DNA of 55,570 nucleotides, from contig JAKAJH010000015.1 in the NCBI GenBank assembly GCA_021813905.1, positions 1 to 55,570 of the forward strand. The letters run 5' to 3'. The stretch comes from Bacteroidota bacterium (GTDB taxonomy: Bacteria; Bacteroidota; Ignavibacteria; UBA10030). The translations under genes were made by a program, and so were the position numbers. The notes below the pieces were generated by a model. The model was not told the DNA's origin. It searched no databases and worked only from the letters and a program-made list of their open reading frames with translations. Numbering within the stretch: position 1 is the first letter of the stretch; the number at the start of each line of letters is the position of its first letter. Below are positions 1 to 9,577 of the stretch, one piece after another.

Positions 1-328
1 AGTGATCAAGCGGCTTCTTCTCGATGGGATCGATGTGCACGGCACAGGCGTTGCCATACGCGATCGAATAGAGCGTGCCGCGCCATACGATCCGATTCCG
101 GCAGATCCCTGTCTCTCCCTCGGCGAGCAGGCATTCGTGCGGACACTTGCGGCACTTGATGCCGTCCGGCGTGCGATCATAGAACCGTGCTTCGATTGAG
201 TGCTTTCCCGGCTCATCCGCATCACGGCCGGGCTCACTTCCCCATCCCCCCGCGCGACGATGAAGGCCGAGCAGTAATCCGCACACGCCGAGAGTCGTCT
301 GACGAATGAACGCACGCTTTTCCATCAT
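1..328 (-). CDS. AmmeMemoRadiSam-system radical SAM enzyme, N-terminal part
   Basis: Seen: 109 codons run off the left window edge. The protein has Cys59, Cys62, Cys66 and Cys76 (motif CRKCPHEC...GICRNR), then YGNACAVHIDPIEKKPLDH. The DPIEKKPL block is typical of the radical SAM member of the AmmeMemoRadiSam system; the CxxxCxxC cluster motif would lie beyond the edge. The start is ATGATG at 328/325, overlapping the TGA of the preceding gene, so the two are translationally coupled. Oddity: the N-terminus reads EKRAFIRQTTLGVCGLLLG, a KR variant of a twin-arginine export signal, and about 45 residues precede the conserved domain. Family knowledge: the system is widespread but its reaction is undefined. 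Inference: the partner MEMO-AMMECR1 protein is encoded two genes upstream in the same operon and also looks exported. Confidence 0.85.
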   Translation of the reverse strand, partial: MMEKRAFIRQTTLGVCGLLLGLHRRAGGWGSEPGRDADEPGKHSIEARFYDRTPDGIKCRKCPHECLLAEGETGICRNRIVWRGTLYSIAYGNACAVHIDPIEKKPLDH

Positions 329-2451
329 TTACCCTTCGCGTGAGGATGGACTCCGGGCAGCAGTCGCACCGCCCCGGTCGCCGCAACCGCACCCGTGAGA
401 AGACTCGTATTGGTCAGCCCGATCGCGGGCACGAGCCACGTCGACGCGATCAGCGCACCCAGTGACGCCCCCGCAAGGTCCGCACCGTAAAGAGCCGATC
501 CGACCTGTGCGGCCGAGCCGCCCTGAACCCGCACGGCAAGACCAAACACCGCGCCGATCAATCCGCCGAAAAGCATGGCGAGAGCGTCAAGAATGATCTG
601 TCCGATGAACGCATGCGGCGGGGATGTTTTAAGCAGAATGAGAATCTCCGGCGTCATGAGCCCCGCCAGCGCAACGCAGCTCAGCATGGCAAGGAGCATC
701 CGCGGCGGTGTCTGCACGCGGGAAACAAGCAGTGATCCCGCCGCGATCCCTGCCATGAAGCAGCCCACGAGCAATCCCACCCCCTGATACAGCGATCCAT
801 GGATGATCTGGTAAGCGAGGAGCAGGATGAATTCGAATGATGACGCCGCGAATCCCGCGGTCATCACTCCGTACGCCAGGGACGACATCCAGGACGCGAG
901 GAGAATCAGAATGAGGACCACGATGGCGGCGGGCCACCAGGAGCTCCAGCCGGTTTCACTCAGCCAGAACCGGAGATACTGTCCGTATGCCGCGGGAGCA
1001 AGGTCTGTGTTGATCCCCGGGAAACCTTCGAAGTCGCGGATCAACAGCCGGCTTCGCGCGCGGAGATCGTCATCGACAAGATAGTATTCGTTCACCGCCG
1101 TCGTGCTGATGCCGCGAGTGCGCGCCAGATGCGCCACATCGACCCGCACAGAGTCGTCCGACGCGAGAAAGTAGTTGCGCGATCCCGGAACGATCTCAAC
1201 GTACCGGAAATGCTTTCGGAGCGTATTCAGCAGGAGCGATCCGAGCCGGCGTGCTTCCGGACCCTGATAATCCGCGTGCTCCATGAGACTGGTGGAAACC
1301 ACGCCGCCGGGATCGAGGATGCGATGCACGTCTGCGAAGAATTCATCCGTGAAGAGACGATTCACCAGCGCCGTGGATGGATCCGGGACGGCGAGCAGCA
1401 CCGCCCCGTACTTGCGCATCGTTCGGCGGACAAAGATCCGCGGATCCTCGGCAATGTGCGTGACCCGCTGCGGCACCGGAAGATCGTACTGCTGCCTCAG
1501 CCGGATCACCTCCGGATCCAGCTCGACTTCATCCACGCGTACGACCGGATACTTCAGCACTTCGGCGATCCGGCCGGCCATGCCGCCGATCAGCAGGACG
1601 TTTCCCCTCTCCGGACGCTGCAGCATCGCGAAGTGAACCGACTCCTCGCGCTGTACCGCGTCACTGCCGAATGGGAGCGGCACGCCGTCGATGAAGAAGT
1701 TCACCTGATCGGCCTGGCGCGTTACCGCAAGATTGCCGTACGGCGTGTCACGAGTCTCCACCAAGCGCTGCGCCGGATAGAGATACGACCGTGACCAGTC
1801 GTCGATCGGCAGAAACATCGCCGCGAACGAAAGGACCGCGATCAGCACCGCCGCAACGCGAAATGACCGGCGCCCCGCATCCGCGCGATCCATTGCCACC
1901 GCCGTTGACGACAATGTCACCAGCAGCAGAAGAAGCCGGAGCGGTTTGAGCAGCGCCACCAGCACGAGTGAGACGACCACGGCAGCCGCGGCGCTTCCGA
2001 TCGATTCCAGCGCGTACGCGAGCAACACCCCGCGGCCCGATCCGTCCGACGACAGGAATTGAGCGATGATCGTAAAGAGCCATCCGCTGACGAGGCAGAA
2101 CGGGAGCAGAAGTCCGACGGCCATTGCCAGCGTCAATCCCGGACCGACCAGCACACCGGGCTCCACCACGGTGAAACGAAGCAGGCGAAGGGCGAGCACA
2201 CCGGCAACCGCAAGGAGCGGCAACACAAGAAGGAATCCGGCGGCGCGGGCGCGAAGCCGCGCGAGACGATGCGACCGGCCCAGATACGCCCCTGCGCCGG
2301 TCAGAGCGAGCCACACGGCAAGCACCAGGCCGAGCACCAGCTCATTGCCGGCAAAGACCGACAGGAATTCCCGCAGCATGACGATCTGCGTCGTCATCGC
2401 GACGAAGCCGAGAAGTACAGCCATGAGCCCTGCAGATCGGCGGTTCATCAT
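325..2451 (-). CDS. Fused membrane transporter-like / spermidine synthase-like protein
   Basis: 708 residues. About seven hydrophobic helices (roughly residues 8-215) are followed by a soluble spermidine-synthase/methyltransferase-like domain (about 230-430) and a second set of helices (about 500-700). The soluble part shows YGNLAV, the nucleotide-loop region VLLIGGMAGR, an acidic strand end (VRVDEVELDPEV) and PDPSTALVNRLFTDEFF. This order is typical of the fused MFS/spermidine synthase family. Oddity: spermidine synthases usually have GGGDGG in the loop; here it is GGMAGR without the Asp, so true aminopropyl transfer is doubtful. It lies 14 nt after the MEMO-AMMECR1 gene and overlaps the radical SAM gene. 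Inference: membrane partner of the AmmeMemoRadiSam enzymes; the substrate is unknown. Confidence 0.8.
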   Translation of the reverse strand: MMNRRSAGLMAVLLGFVAMTTQIVMLREFLSVFAGNELVLGLVLAVWLALTGAGAYLGRSHRLARLRARAAGFLLVLPLLAVAGVLALRLLRFTVVEPGVLVGPGLTLAMAVGLLLPFCLVSGWLFTIIAQFLSSDGSGRGVLLAYALESIGSAAAAVVVSLVLVALLKPLRLLLLLVTLSSTAVAMDRADAGRRSFRVAAVLIAVLSFAAMFLPIDDWSRSYLYPAQRLVETRDTPYGNLAVTRQADQVNFFIDGVPLPFGSDAVQREESVHFAMLQRPERGNVLLIGGMAGRIAEVLKYPVVRVDEVELDPEVIRLRQQYDLPVPQRVTHIAEDPRIFVRRTMRKYGAVLLAVPDPSTALVNRLFTDEFFADVHRILDPGGVVSTSLMEHADYQGPEARRLGSLLLNTLRKHFRYVEIVPGSRNYFLASDDSVRVDVAHLARTRGISTTAVNEYYLVDDDLRARSRLLIRDFEGFPGINTDLAPAAYGQYLRFWLSETGWSSWWPAAIVVLILILLASWMSSLAYGVMTAGFAASSFEFILLLAYQIIHGSLYQGVGLLVGCFMAGIAAGSLLVSRVQTPPRMLLAMLSCVALAGLMTPEILILLKTSPPHAFIGQIILDALAMLFGGLIGAVFGLAVRVQGGSAAQVGSALYGADLAGASLGALIASTWLVPAIGLTNTSLLTGAVAATGAVRLLPGVHPHAKGK

Positions 2452-2465
2452 GGCCTCACGCCGGA

Positions 2466-3968
2466 TCAGTGCGCGTCCGTCTCGCTGAACACGAGCGCCT
2501 CAAAGGTGAACAGCTCGGCATCCTTCCATCCTTCCCACCCGATACCTGCCTTGTCCCGGGCGCAATGACCCAGGAACTGCTCCTTCGTCCACCCGGTCTC
2601 CGTCGCAACCTGCGGCAGGAATGTTCCGCTCCGTCCCCCTTTCCGCATGTAGATCCCGTGCCGCCCCAACTCGATTTCGTCGATGGAGGAGATGCGTTTC
2701 ATCGGCGTCAGGACGGAAATCTCAATCTCGAGCGATGGGACCTCGTCCGCACGGACGGGAGAGAATCGCGGATCCTGCGTTGCCGCCGCGACCGCCATCT
2801 GCTGCACGACCGCCGCCAGCGGCTCGGACGCGTCAAAGCGGCCGATGCAGCCGCGCAGGTCACCCTTCTCCCGCAGCGTGACGAAGGCACCGCAGGGAGT
2901 CTTTTCGGCCGTCGTGAGCGATGCAGGATTGACCGCCGGGATCGTTCGGGAGCGCACGTATTCTGTCACGGTCTGACGGGCAATGCGCAGCAGGAACCAC
3001 TTCTCGTCAGCCGACAGCCGGAATTCCCCCATCGTCGCTCCGGGCTCCGAAACGGTGATCGCCCAGTAGCCGACGACCTGATCCTTGCTCCCGATCGACG
3101 CATCGCCGGAATTGCGATACTCGACCGGAGTGAAGATCAGATTCTTGTCGCCTTCGGTCAGATCAAGAAGCGTCAGCACCGATGTCCATCCGCACAAGCT
3201 CGTGGCAAGATTCGGCACGCCGCGCTTCTCGTTGGCGATCAGTGCATTGAGCAGTCCGTAGGCGCTGTTCTGCACGATCGCCTGCTCCGTCGCCCCATCG
3301 ACGATCTTCGCATCTCTGTACGGGGGATAGTGTGAGAAATCGCTGCTGATCACGAACAGATTCTTTCGTGTGAAGTACGGACGGAGCCCTTCAGCAATCT
3401 GCGTGCACACCCGGGGATCATTGGTGCCCAGAACGATCGGAACGATCCGAAGCGATGTTCCGAACCGTTGCTGGAGGAACGGCAGCTGCACTTCGATGGA
3501 GTGCTCATGCGCATGAGCGTCGTTCCGTGTCACGAAGGGATCACCCCGGTCGAGCAGAGCCTGACCGATGGCGCGATCTACCGTCACGACGCCCAGCGGC
3601 GTCCGATAGTCTCCCGCGGTGTAGACTGCGGCGCCGTCGAACGCGACGCGATGGCTTGAGCCGATGACAAATACGTTCTCATAGCGGGCCTGCGGATCGA
3701 TCTGGTTGTACGCCGACGCCGCCACCACGCCCGAGTACGGATATCCCGCGTGCGGAGCGATGAGCGCGCGGACGGTACCCGATCCCGTCGGCGCGTGAGC
3801 CTGCGCGAAGAGCGCTTTCACCTGCGTGCGCAGTTCTTCTTCCGAAGCCGGATAGAACTGTCCCGCCACCGCAGGCGGACGGACCGGCGGACGTTCCTGC
3901 GCCTGGCAGCCGACTACCAGCGCCGTCACAAGCGCCGGGACGAAGCCGTACCGCGCGATCGTTTTCAT
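2466..3968 (-). CDS. MEMO-AMMECR1 fusion lipoprotein (AmmeMemoRadiSam proteins B and A)
   Basis: 500 residues in two domains. The first (about 28-300) is MEMO-like: His73 (APHAGYPYSG), His106 (GSSHRVAF), Asp210 and His213 (SSDFSHYPP) and Cys259 (SLCGW) match the conserved pocket of human MEMO1, an extradiol-dioxygenase fold. The second (about 318-495) is AMMECR1-like with the hallmark LRGCIG. The N-terminus MKTIARYGFV...ALVVGCQAQ is a lipoprotein signal with Cys21 at the lipobox. Family knowledge: A, B and a radical SAM protein co-occur in many prokaryotes with no settled function; fusions of A and B are known. Its start overlaps the GH38 stop as ATGA. Oddity: predicted export of proteins that are cytosolic in eukaryotes. 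Confidence 0.9.
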   Translation of the reverse strand: MKTIARYGFVPALVTALVVGCQAQERPPVRPPAVAGQFYPASEEELRTQVKALFAQAHAPTGSGTVRALIAPHAGYPYSGVVAASAYNQIDPQARYENVFVIGSSHRVAFDGAAVYTAGDYRTPLGVVTVDRAIGQALLDRGDPFVTRNDAHAHEHSIEVQLPFLQQRFGTSLRIVPIVLGTNDPRVCTQIAEGLRPYFTRKNLFVISSDFSHYPPYRDAKIVDGATEQAIVQNSAYGLLNALIANEKRGVPNLATSLCGWTSVLTLLDLTEGDKNLIFTPVEYRNSGDASIGSKDQVVGYWAITVSEPGATMGEFRLSADEKWFLLRIARQTVTEYVRSRTIPAVNPASLTTAEKTPCGAFVTLREKGDLRGCIGRFDASEPLAAVVQQMAVAAATQDPRFSPVRADEVPSLEIEISVLTPMKRISSIDEIELGRHGIYMRKGGRSGTFLPQVATETGWTKEQFLGHCARDKAGIGWEGWKDAELFTFEALVFSETDAH

Positions 3969-6900
3969 TTGACGTGACTCCGTGATGGAACCGGCGACAT
4001 CAGTCCGCCGGATTTCAGAAGAACGTACTGCACGCCGCGGGCGGGAAGTTTCAACGGTCCGTCAATGCGGCCACCCGGGAAGCCGTCCGGGTCGCTTGTG
4101 AACGGCACGAATTCGCGCTGCCTGCTGAGGTTCACGACGGATGCACTGTCCGATGGATTCCAGAGGTATGCAAGCAGCGATCCCGAGCCGTCGATCGGAC
4201 GCAGTGACCGAATGACGGTCGGCCCTGATCCGATCAGTTCGATCCCGCGCGGGAGCTTCGACCGGACATTACGCACGATCACAATCAGCGGCTCCCGGCA
4301 CTCGATGCTGAACTTCACAGCTGCGACATCATCAAAGCGTCCGTGCGGAAGAAGACTGTACCGGAATTCCAGCCGCCCTTCCTGGTCCGCTTTGTAGTTC
4401 GTGTGCCAATAGTTGTTGAGCGCATAGGAGAGGATCCGCGGGGACGGGGTGATCATTTTCATCCACGGTTGTTCCGCCGTGATCCCGCCAACCTCGAACA
4501 ACGGCGCATCCACAAGGGCAACAGTCACTCCGCGCGAGCCGCCCGTGACATCCGCCCATTGCTGGGCCGTGAAGAAATTCTTGCATGCGCCGCCCAGCTG
4601 ATCCTGCTCCACGCGCACGATGCTGCCCGCGACATCGAAGCGCACCGTGGCATCGGGGAGATCGAACGGGAACGCGATGTGAATGCTCTCCTTCCCGCGC
4701 ACTTTCAATTTGTCCAGGCGATCGATCAGATCGATCCGGTCCAGCCCGTCTAAGACGCGGATCTCGTACTCGAACGACCGGCATCCGGGCGCCTGCGCGC
4801 TGACGATCATCGATGCGACAAGCCCGCCGGCATCCTGCACGCGGACCTGCACATCGGAAAGCCCCCGAGCGCTGTCCGGCACACGGCCGGGCAAATAGAG
4901 GTATCCGTTGATCCCTCCGGCGAGAGACGTGTCCACCAGTTCCGCGCCATCTGGGAGCTTCAGCGAACTGATCGCTCCCGTCCGTTCGTCGACCGCGAGA
5001 CGGAAACGCCCGGTGCCGATCGTATTCCGGGAGGCAAACGCACGCCCCCTTCCCGACGTCCTCCCCGCCCGTACGAAATATCGGGCCGCGCCGAATGGCG
5101 GCACATCCTTCACAAGAAACGCGAGATCACCCGTCCGCAGGCGTTGCGAAGGGACACGCCGACCGGAGGCATCCACCACGACGTCCCCGGCACGCGAATC
5201 GGCGGCAGCAATCGTGACCACATCGGTTCTGTTCCAGGAGGAAGGATTGAAGACGTCGATCGCCGCCCGAACCGATGGGCGCGCCGTCGATGCCGTGACC
5301 ACGCGCGAGAGAAGTACACGCGAAATGCTGTCGGCATCATCTGCGAAACCCTTTTTGATCCGCCACTGGGTTCTTCCTTGCGGCGAGTCGGGCTCGGAAA
5401 TGCTGTTCCACGCTCCCCACGTATGCTCATCATAGAGCACCACATTCTTCCACGCCGCGCTGTCGGCGCTTCGATCGAACGCAACGGCACCCGCAGCCGC
5501 CGCGAGACCTTCAGCGGAAACAAGCCGGCTCACAGTCCGGCGGTTCAGCGCCGTTTCCCGGGCCGTCGAGCCGGCCCCGTCTTCCCAGTACGGCGTGAAG
5601 TCGCCCCGCACCGACCGGACGCTGTCGCCGTACCGTCGTTCGAACGCGCGGAACAGCTCCGCGTGCGTCGCAATGACCAGCCGCGGTGAGACATACCGTT
5701 CGTTCCACGATCGGACAACATCCGGGAGCGTCGTATCCGGTGGACCGTTGTCGCCGCCCGTGGTGTACGGAAGCTGAACGATCTCGTACGGACAGTGGCG
5801 TTCCTCCAATTGTCCCAACAGCGCAAAGATCTTCTCATCCCCCAACCGATCCAATGTTCCCTCATGAAACGATGAGTAGCTCGCCCCGGCCATCCACAGG
5901 AGAACGGAATCCTGTCCCGACTGCAACATCCAACGCACCGGCCGATCCCCCCACAGCTCGTACGCATATCCGACCCGATCGTACGCGTTCGGAGCGACCG
6001 CGAACCAGCGGATGCCGGAACGCGCCAGCGCCGTCACCATCCCCCACGAATATCCCGGGACATCGGACATGAGCGCCGTCTCGATCGAGAGTCCGTACTC
6101 CCGCCGCAACGCACGCGCGAAGTCGAAGAAATGACTCATCTCGACGTCCGTGGCCAGCCCGGTGAGCTCGTTGCCGTAGAGCGCGTTCAGGCCAATGGAT
6201 CCGTCACGCACCGCGCGCACGAAGCGCTCGCGCTGTTCCGCCGATGCCTGCTGCAGCCAGCCGTCCAGCGGCCAGAGGACCTCCAGATTCCACTTGAACC
6301 TCGCTCCCGCCGGATAGTCTCGCGTACGCTCGGCGAGCGCCATCCCTTCCTCCAGATTCTTCCATTGCTTTCGTTCCACGTTCGGCTGGAGATCGGTGTA
6401 TCCGATATCGGTGTGCGAGTACGGCAAGAGAAAAAGTGTCCGAGGCTGAACCGGCCGGACCGTCAGCGATGTGCGGACTTCCGGCCGGCCGTCGGTGAGG
6501 ATCCGAACCGTCAGAGTCGTTTCCGCAGACACCACCGGGAAGGAAAGCCGGAATGCATTCGCCCCGAGGGCCAATAGTGTATCCAGCTCACGCCGGCCGA
6601 GAACATCCGCCGAGATCCGGCGCCCCACGGTGAGCTCGTCGAGCGTGAGCCGCAGCAGATGCTCCGGACCGCTTAATCCGCGCAGAAGCACCGGTTCCGC
6701 GCGAAGCCCCGGCGTAAAGTCGAACGAATACTTCATGATCATGAACCAGTCGGGCTTATCGGCATTCTCTGCGCGAACGCTCAAGCGCAGCGGCTTCCCT
6801 GCAGCGACAAGCCGGGCCGGGATCGTCAGGAACATCCGTCCGAACAAATCGCCATATTGGTCCGTCAGGTCCGATCGAAACTCAAGCGTCGACCCGTTGG

Positions 6901-7354
6901 GATTTCCGGTCGTCCAATGAAACGCCGTGGAGTCCTTCCACGTCCGGAACGTGAACCAGGGTTCCCCATCCACCGACAGCTGGAATGTTCGCGCCGGCCG
7001 ATCCAGCCCGAATCCGCCCCGGTCGATGCCCGCGAGCCAGAGAAGCCGGTACATCCCGTCTGCCGGAGCGGCACCGAGCGTATCGCTCTCCCAGGCAATC
7101 GTGAGCATTCCCGTCTGCGTGCGGGCGATCAGCGCTTCCTTCGCGTCGGGATGGGAGGAATGATACGGGATGGACTGTCCGCTCACGGTCTTCCGGTAGC
7201 CGTTCCAGTACCGGACGGACGCCTGCTCACCGCCCAGGGCCTCACTGATGTGAATGACGATGCAGCTCGAGTCTCCTCCGGCGGAGAGACGGCCCATCAG
7301 AAGCCCCAGGAGTCCGGCGATGACGGCGGATCGAACAGAGAGTGGACGGGACAT
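3965..7354 (-). CDS. Exported glycoside hydrolase family 38 (alpha-mannosidase-like)
   Basis: 1129 residues with a signal peptide (about 1-25). An N-terminal beta-rich region (about 30-300) precedes the GH38 catalytic domain, which opens with FLLPYSHTDIGYTD; His314 and Asp316 are the expected zinc ligands, and Asp431 in SDVPGYSW fits the catalytic nucleophile. The C-terminal half is beta-rich, as in GH38 mannosidases. Family members remove alpha-mannose from N-glycans and mannans using zinc. First gene of a four-gene minus-strand operon (GH38, MEMO-AMMECR1, membrane spermidine-synthase-like, radical SAM). An alpha-mannosidase of another family (GH47) lies at the far end of the window. The exact linkage cleaved cannot be read from sequence. 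Confidence 0.85.
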   Translation of the reverse strand: MSRPLSVRSAVIAGLLGLLMGRLSAGGDSSCIVIHISEALGGEQASVRYWNGYRKTVSGQSIPYHSSHPDAKEALIARTQTGMLTIAWESDTLGAAPADGMYRLLWLAGIDRGGFGLDRPARTFQLSVDGEPWFTFRTWKDSTAFHWTTGNPNGSTLEFRSDLTDQYGDLFGRMFLTIPARLVAAGKPLRLSVRAENADKPDWFMIMKYSFDFTPGLRAEPVLLRGLSGPEHLLRLTLDELTVGRRISADVLGRRELDTLLALGANAFRLSFPVVSAETTLTVRILTDGRPEVRTSLTVRPVQPRTLFLLPYSHTDIGYTDLQPNVERKQWKNLEEGMALAERTRDYPAGARFKWNLEVLWPLDGWLQQASAEQRERFVRAVRDGSIGLNALYGNELTGLATDVEMSHFFDFARALRREYGLSIETALMSDVPGYSWGMVTALARSGIRWFAVAPNAYDRVGYAYELWGDRPVRWMLQSGQDSVLLWMAGASYSSFHEGTLDRLGDEKIFALLGQLEERHCPYEIVQLPYTTGGDNGPPDTTLPDVVRSWNERYVSPRLVIATHAELFRAFERRYGDSVRSVRGDFTPYWEDGAGSTARETALNRRTVSRLVSAEGLAAAAGAVAFDRSADSAAWKNVVLYDEHTWGAWNSISEPDSPQGRTQWRIKKGFADDADSISRVLLSRVVTASTARPSVRAAIDVFNPSSWNRTDVVTIAAADSRAGDVVVDASGRRVPSQRLRTGDLAFLVKDVPPFGAARYFVRAGRTSGRGRAFASRNTIGTGRFRLAVDERTGAISSLKLPDGAELVDTSLAGGINGYLYLPGRVPDSARGLSDVQVRVQDAGGLVASMIVSAQAPGCRSFEYEIRVLDGLDRIDLIDRLDKLKVRGKESIHIAFPFDLPDATVRFDVAGSIVRVEQDQLGGACKNFFTAQQWADVTGGSRGVTVALVDAPLFEVGGITAEQPWMKMITPSPRILSYALNNYWHTNYKADQEGRLEFRYSLLPHGRFDDVAAVKFSIECREPLIVIVRNVRSKLPRGIELIGSGPTVIRSLRPIDGSGSLLAYLWNPSDSASVVNLSRQREFVPFTSDPDGFPGGRIDGPLKLPARGVQYVLLKSGGLMSPVPSRSHVK

Positions 7355-7593
7355 GGGACCTCGCGGTTCCTGAGTAGATGCAATTCGGGCGCAGGTGAGA
7401 GGAATGGTGCGTTCTCACTGAAAATAGCGCAGTTCTGCAAGGAAGGCAAGCGGAGCGGAACTTCCGGAGGCAGGAAAAGATTGTACAGAATGGAGATCGG
7501 CGAATGGCGAATGAAGAGCGAAGAACAAATAATAGAGGGGGGATGACGGGGAATTCGAGGCAATGACACCTACGAAAGACGAGGGGATAAACG
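7355..7593. other. Divergent intergenic region, GH38 / cysE
   Basis: 239 bp separate two divergent starts and must hold promoters in both directions; I see no clear -35/-10 pair. The right end has a strong ribosome site (GAGGGGAT) seven bases before the cysE ATG. The stretch 7488-7516 carries a short direct repeat (GGCGAATGGCGAATG) and is purine-rich on the plus strand. Confidence 0.5.
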
Positions 7594-8457
7594 ATGATCA
7601 CTGACCATGAGAAAAGAAGGACGGACCTGGCGTCATTCGCGCAGACACTCAAGGATCGGCGCGATAATCACACGCTGGGCGTTCAGCTGAAGCAGGGCGC
7701 ACAGCAGTTCGTGGATGAGCTGCTGGCGGTGATGTTTCCCCATTTCTGCAAAGAGATGTACTTCACCGCCCCGGAGATCGAGTCGAGACTGCACCTGCTG
7801 CAGCGCGACCTGAAGCGGATGATCACCCCGTTGCTCCAGAACACCGACCTCACCGCGGCCGAGATTGCCGACCGGTTCGCCGCGGCGCTTCCGGAAATTC
7901 ATGATCGCCTGTGGCTCGACGCCGAAGCGATCAACGAGGGCGATCCCGCGGCGGAAAGCGTGGACGAGGTCATTCTGGCGTATCCGGGGTTCCTCGCCAT
8001 CGCGATCTACCGCTTCGCGCACGAGTTCTACCGGATGCGCGTGCCCATTTTCCCGCGCCTGTTGACCGAATACGCTCACGCAGTAACCGGCATCGATATC
8101 CATCCCGGGGCGCAAATCGGCAAGTCGTTTGCCATCGACCACGGCACCGGCATCGTGATCGGTGAATCCACCGTGATCGGCGACCACGTCAAGATGTACC
8201 AGGGCGTGACGCTGGGAGCGCTGAGCGTGGACAAGAATCTCGCCCGTTCAAAACGCCATCCAACCATCGAGGATCATGCCGTGATCTATGCGCAGGCCGT
8301 GATTCTGGGCGGAGAGACTGTCGTCGGCCACCACAGCGTCGTCGGCGGGAACGTGTGGCTGACGCACACCGTGCCGCCCTATTCCTTCGTCACGCAGGAA
8401 TCCCAGGCCACCGTCCGGCCGCAGAACGATCCGTCCGTCCTCAATTTCAGCATCTGA
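7594..8457 (+). CDS. cysE: Serine O-acetyltransferase
   Basis: 287 residues. Acetylates L-serine from acetyl-CoA to O-acetylserine, the first committed step of cysteine synthesis, in the cytoplasm. The N-terminal helical half is followed by a left-handed beta-helix with hexapeptide repeats, including HPGAQIGKSFAIDHGTGIVIGE, whose DHGTG contains the catalytic Asp-His of the family, and GVTLGALS. The C-terminal tail after VPPYSFVTQ is long and does not end in the DFxI tail that in E. coli binds CysK, although it finishes VLNFSI. A strong ribosome site precedes it. The next gene on the strand is cysK, 201 bp away. Confidence 0.93.
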   Translation: MITDHEKRRTDLASFAQTLKDRRDNHTLGVQLKQGAQQFVDELLAVMFPHFCKEMYFTAPEIESRLHLLQRDLKRMITPLLQNTDLTAAEIADRFAAALPEIHDRLWLDAEAINEGDPAAESVDEVILAYPGFLAIAIYRFAHEFYRMRVPIFPRLLTEYAHAVTGIDIHPGAQIGKSFAIDHGTGIVIGESTVIGDHVKMYQGVTLGALSVDKNLARSKRHPTIEDHAVIYAQAVILGGETVVGHHSVVGGNVWLTHTVPPYSFVTQESQATVRPQNDPSVLNFSI

Positions 8458-8658
8458 GGATTCCATGGCCCATCCGCGGCTCAGGAAATTCTCTGCAATC
8501 TGTACCGGCGGTCGCAGAGAGACTCTGCGGCCGCACCCGCGCACTGTCCCGTTCCCCTCTTCCTTCCGGGCGGTCCCGCCGGACAGTCCGCCGCGGGCGT
8601 AGGGCCTGGCCGGATCCTGGGACGCATTGATATGAAACAGCAAGAATGAAGGGCACCA
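8458..8658 (+). other. cysE-cysK spacer with a perfect hairpin
   Basis: 201 bp of spacer. It contains a perfect 7-bp stem with a 3-nt loop at 8513-8529 (CGCAGAG / AGA / CTCTGCG). No poly-T follows, so it is not a classic terminator; it may stabilise a processed end or be chance. A 45-codon reading frame from 8465 has no supporting features. The cysK ribosome site (AAGGG) is at the right end. Confidence 0.35.
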
Positions 8659-9570
8659 ATGAAAGCGAAGAACATTCTCGAAACGATCGGCAACACGCCG
8701 CATGTCCGCATCAACCGGCTCTTCGGTCCGGACGTGGAGGTGTGGATGAAGCTGGAGCGCGCAAATCCCGGCGGAAGCATCAAAGACCGCATCGGTCTGG
8801 CGATGATTGAAGAGGCCGAACGGCGCGGGATCCTGAAGAAGGATTCGGTGATCATCGAGCCGACATCCGGCAACACGGGCATCGGCCTCGCCATGGTCGC
8901 GGCAGTCAAAAGCTACCGGCTGATCCTCGTCATGCCGGAGTCCATGTCGCTGGAACGCCGCCGCATTCTCATGGCGTACGGCGCCACCCTTGAACTGACA
9001 CCCCGGGAAAAAGGCATGAAAGGCGCCATCGAGCGGGCGGCCGAGCTGGCGGCAAGTACGAAGAACGCCTGGGTCCCGCAGCAGTTCGAGAACGAGGCGA
9101 ACATCGGCATCCACCGGCGCACCACGGCTGAAGAGATCCTGCGGGACTTCCCGGACGGCATCGACATGCTGATCACGGGCGTCGGCACGGGAGGACACAT
9201 CACGGGCGTCGGCGAGGCTCTGAAGCAGAAGTTTCCCCGGGTGAAGGTGTACGCCGTCGAGCCGGCACAATCGGCGGTTATCGGCGGCGGCGCGCCGGGT
9301 CCGCATGCGCTGCAGGGACTCGGGGCGGGATTCATTCCGAAGAATCTGCACACGAGCGTGCTCGACGGCGCAGTCGCCATCTCGAAAGACGAAGCATACC
9401 AGTACGCACAGCGGTGTGCAAAAGAAGAAGGGATCTTTGTCGGGATCTCGTCCGGCGCGGCGTTGGCCGCGGTGGCCAAGAAGCTTCCAGAGCTGCCGAA
9501 GGGCGGGCGCGTGCTCACCTTCTGCTACGATACAGGCGAGCGCTATCTCTCAGTGGACGGTCTGTTCTGA
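8659..9570 (+). CDS. cysK: Cysteine synthase A (O-acetylserine sulfhydrylase)
   Basis: 303 residues. A PLP enzyme that replaces the acetyl group of O-acetylserine with sulfide to give cysteine. The PLP lysine is Lys42 in [11 protein letters not shown]; the substrate loop [10 protein letters not shown] and the phosphate-binding [12 protein letters not shown] are intact, as is GISSGAA near the C-terminus. Length is normal for CysK/CysM. It follows cysE, giving the complete two-step route from serine. It ends 15 bp from the convergent phosphatase gene. Confidence 0.95.
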   Translation: MKAKNILETIGNTPHVRINRLFGPDVEVWMKLERANPGGSIKDRIGLAMIEEAERRGILKKDSVIIEPTSGNTGIGLAMVAAVKSYRLILVMPESMSLERRRILMAYGATLELTPREKGMKGAIERAAELAASTKNAWVPQQFENEANIGIHRRTTAEEILRDFPDGIDMLITGVGTGGHITGVGEALKQKFPRVKVYAVEPAQSAVIGGGAPGPHALQGLGAGFIPKNLHTSVLDGAVAISKDEAYQYAQRCAKEEGIFVGISSGAALAAVAKKLPELPKGGRVLTFCYDTGERYLSVDGLF

Positions 9571-9577
9571 CCATCTC

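Noticed and set aside
7488-7516. Short GGCGAATG repeat as a possible mobile or CRISPR-like repeat
   Set aside because: Only two adjacent 7-base copies; no further array.
8465-8602. 45-codon frame between cysE and cysK
   Set aside because: No ribosome site of note, Pro/Arg-rich product and no resemblance to known leader peptides such as Cys-rich ones.
8458-8658. Riboswitch or T-box upstream of cysK
   Set aside because: I could not find the conserved cores of SAM riboswitches or a T-box sequence; only a simple hairpin is visible.
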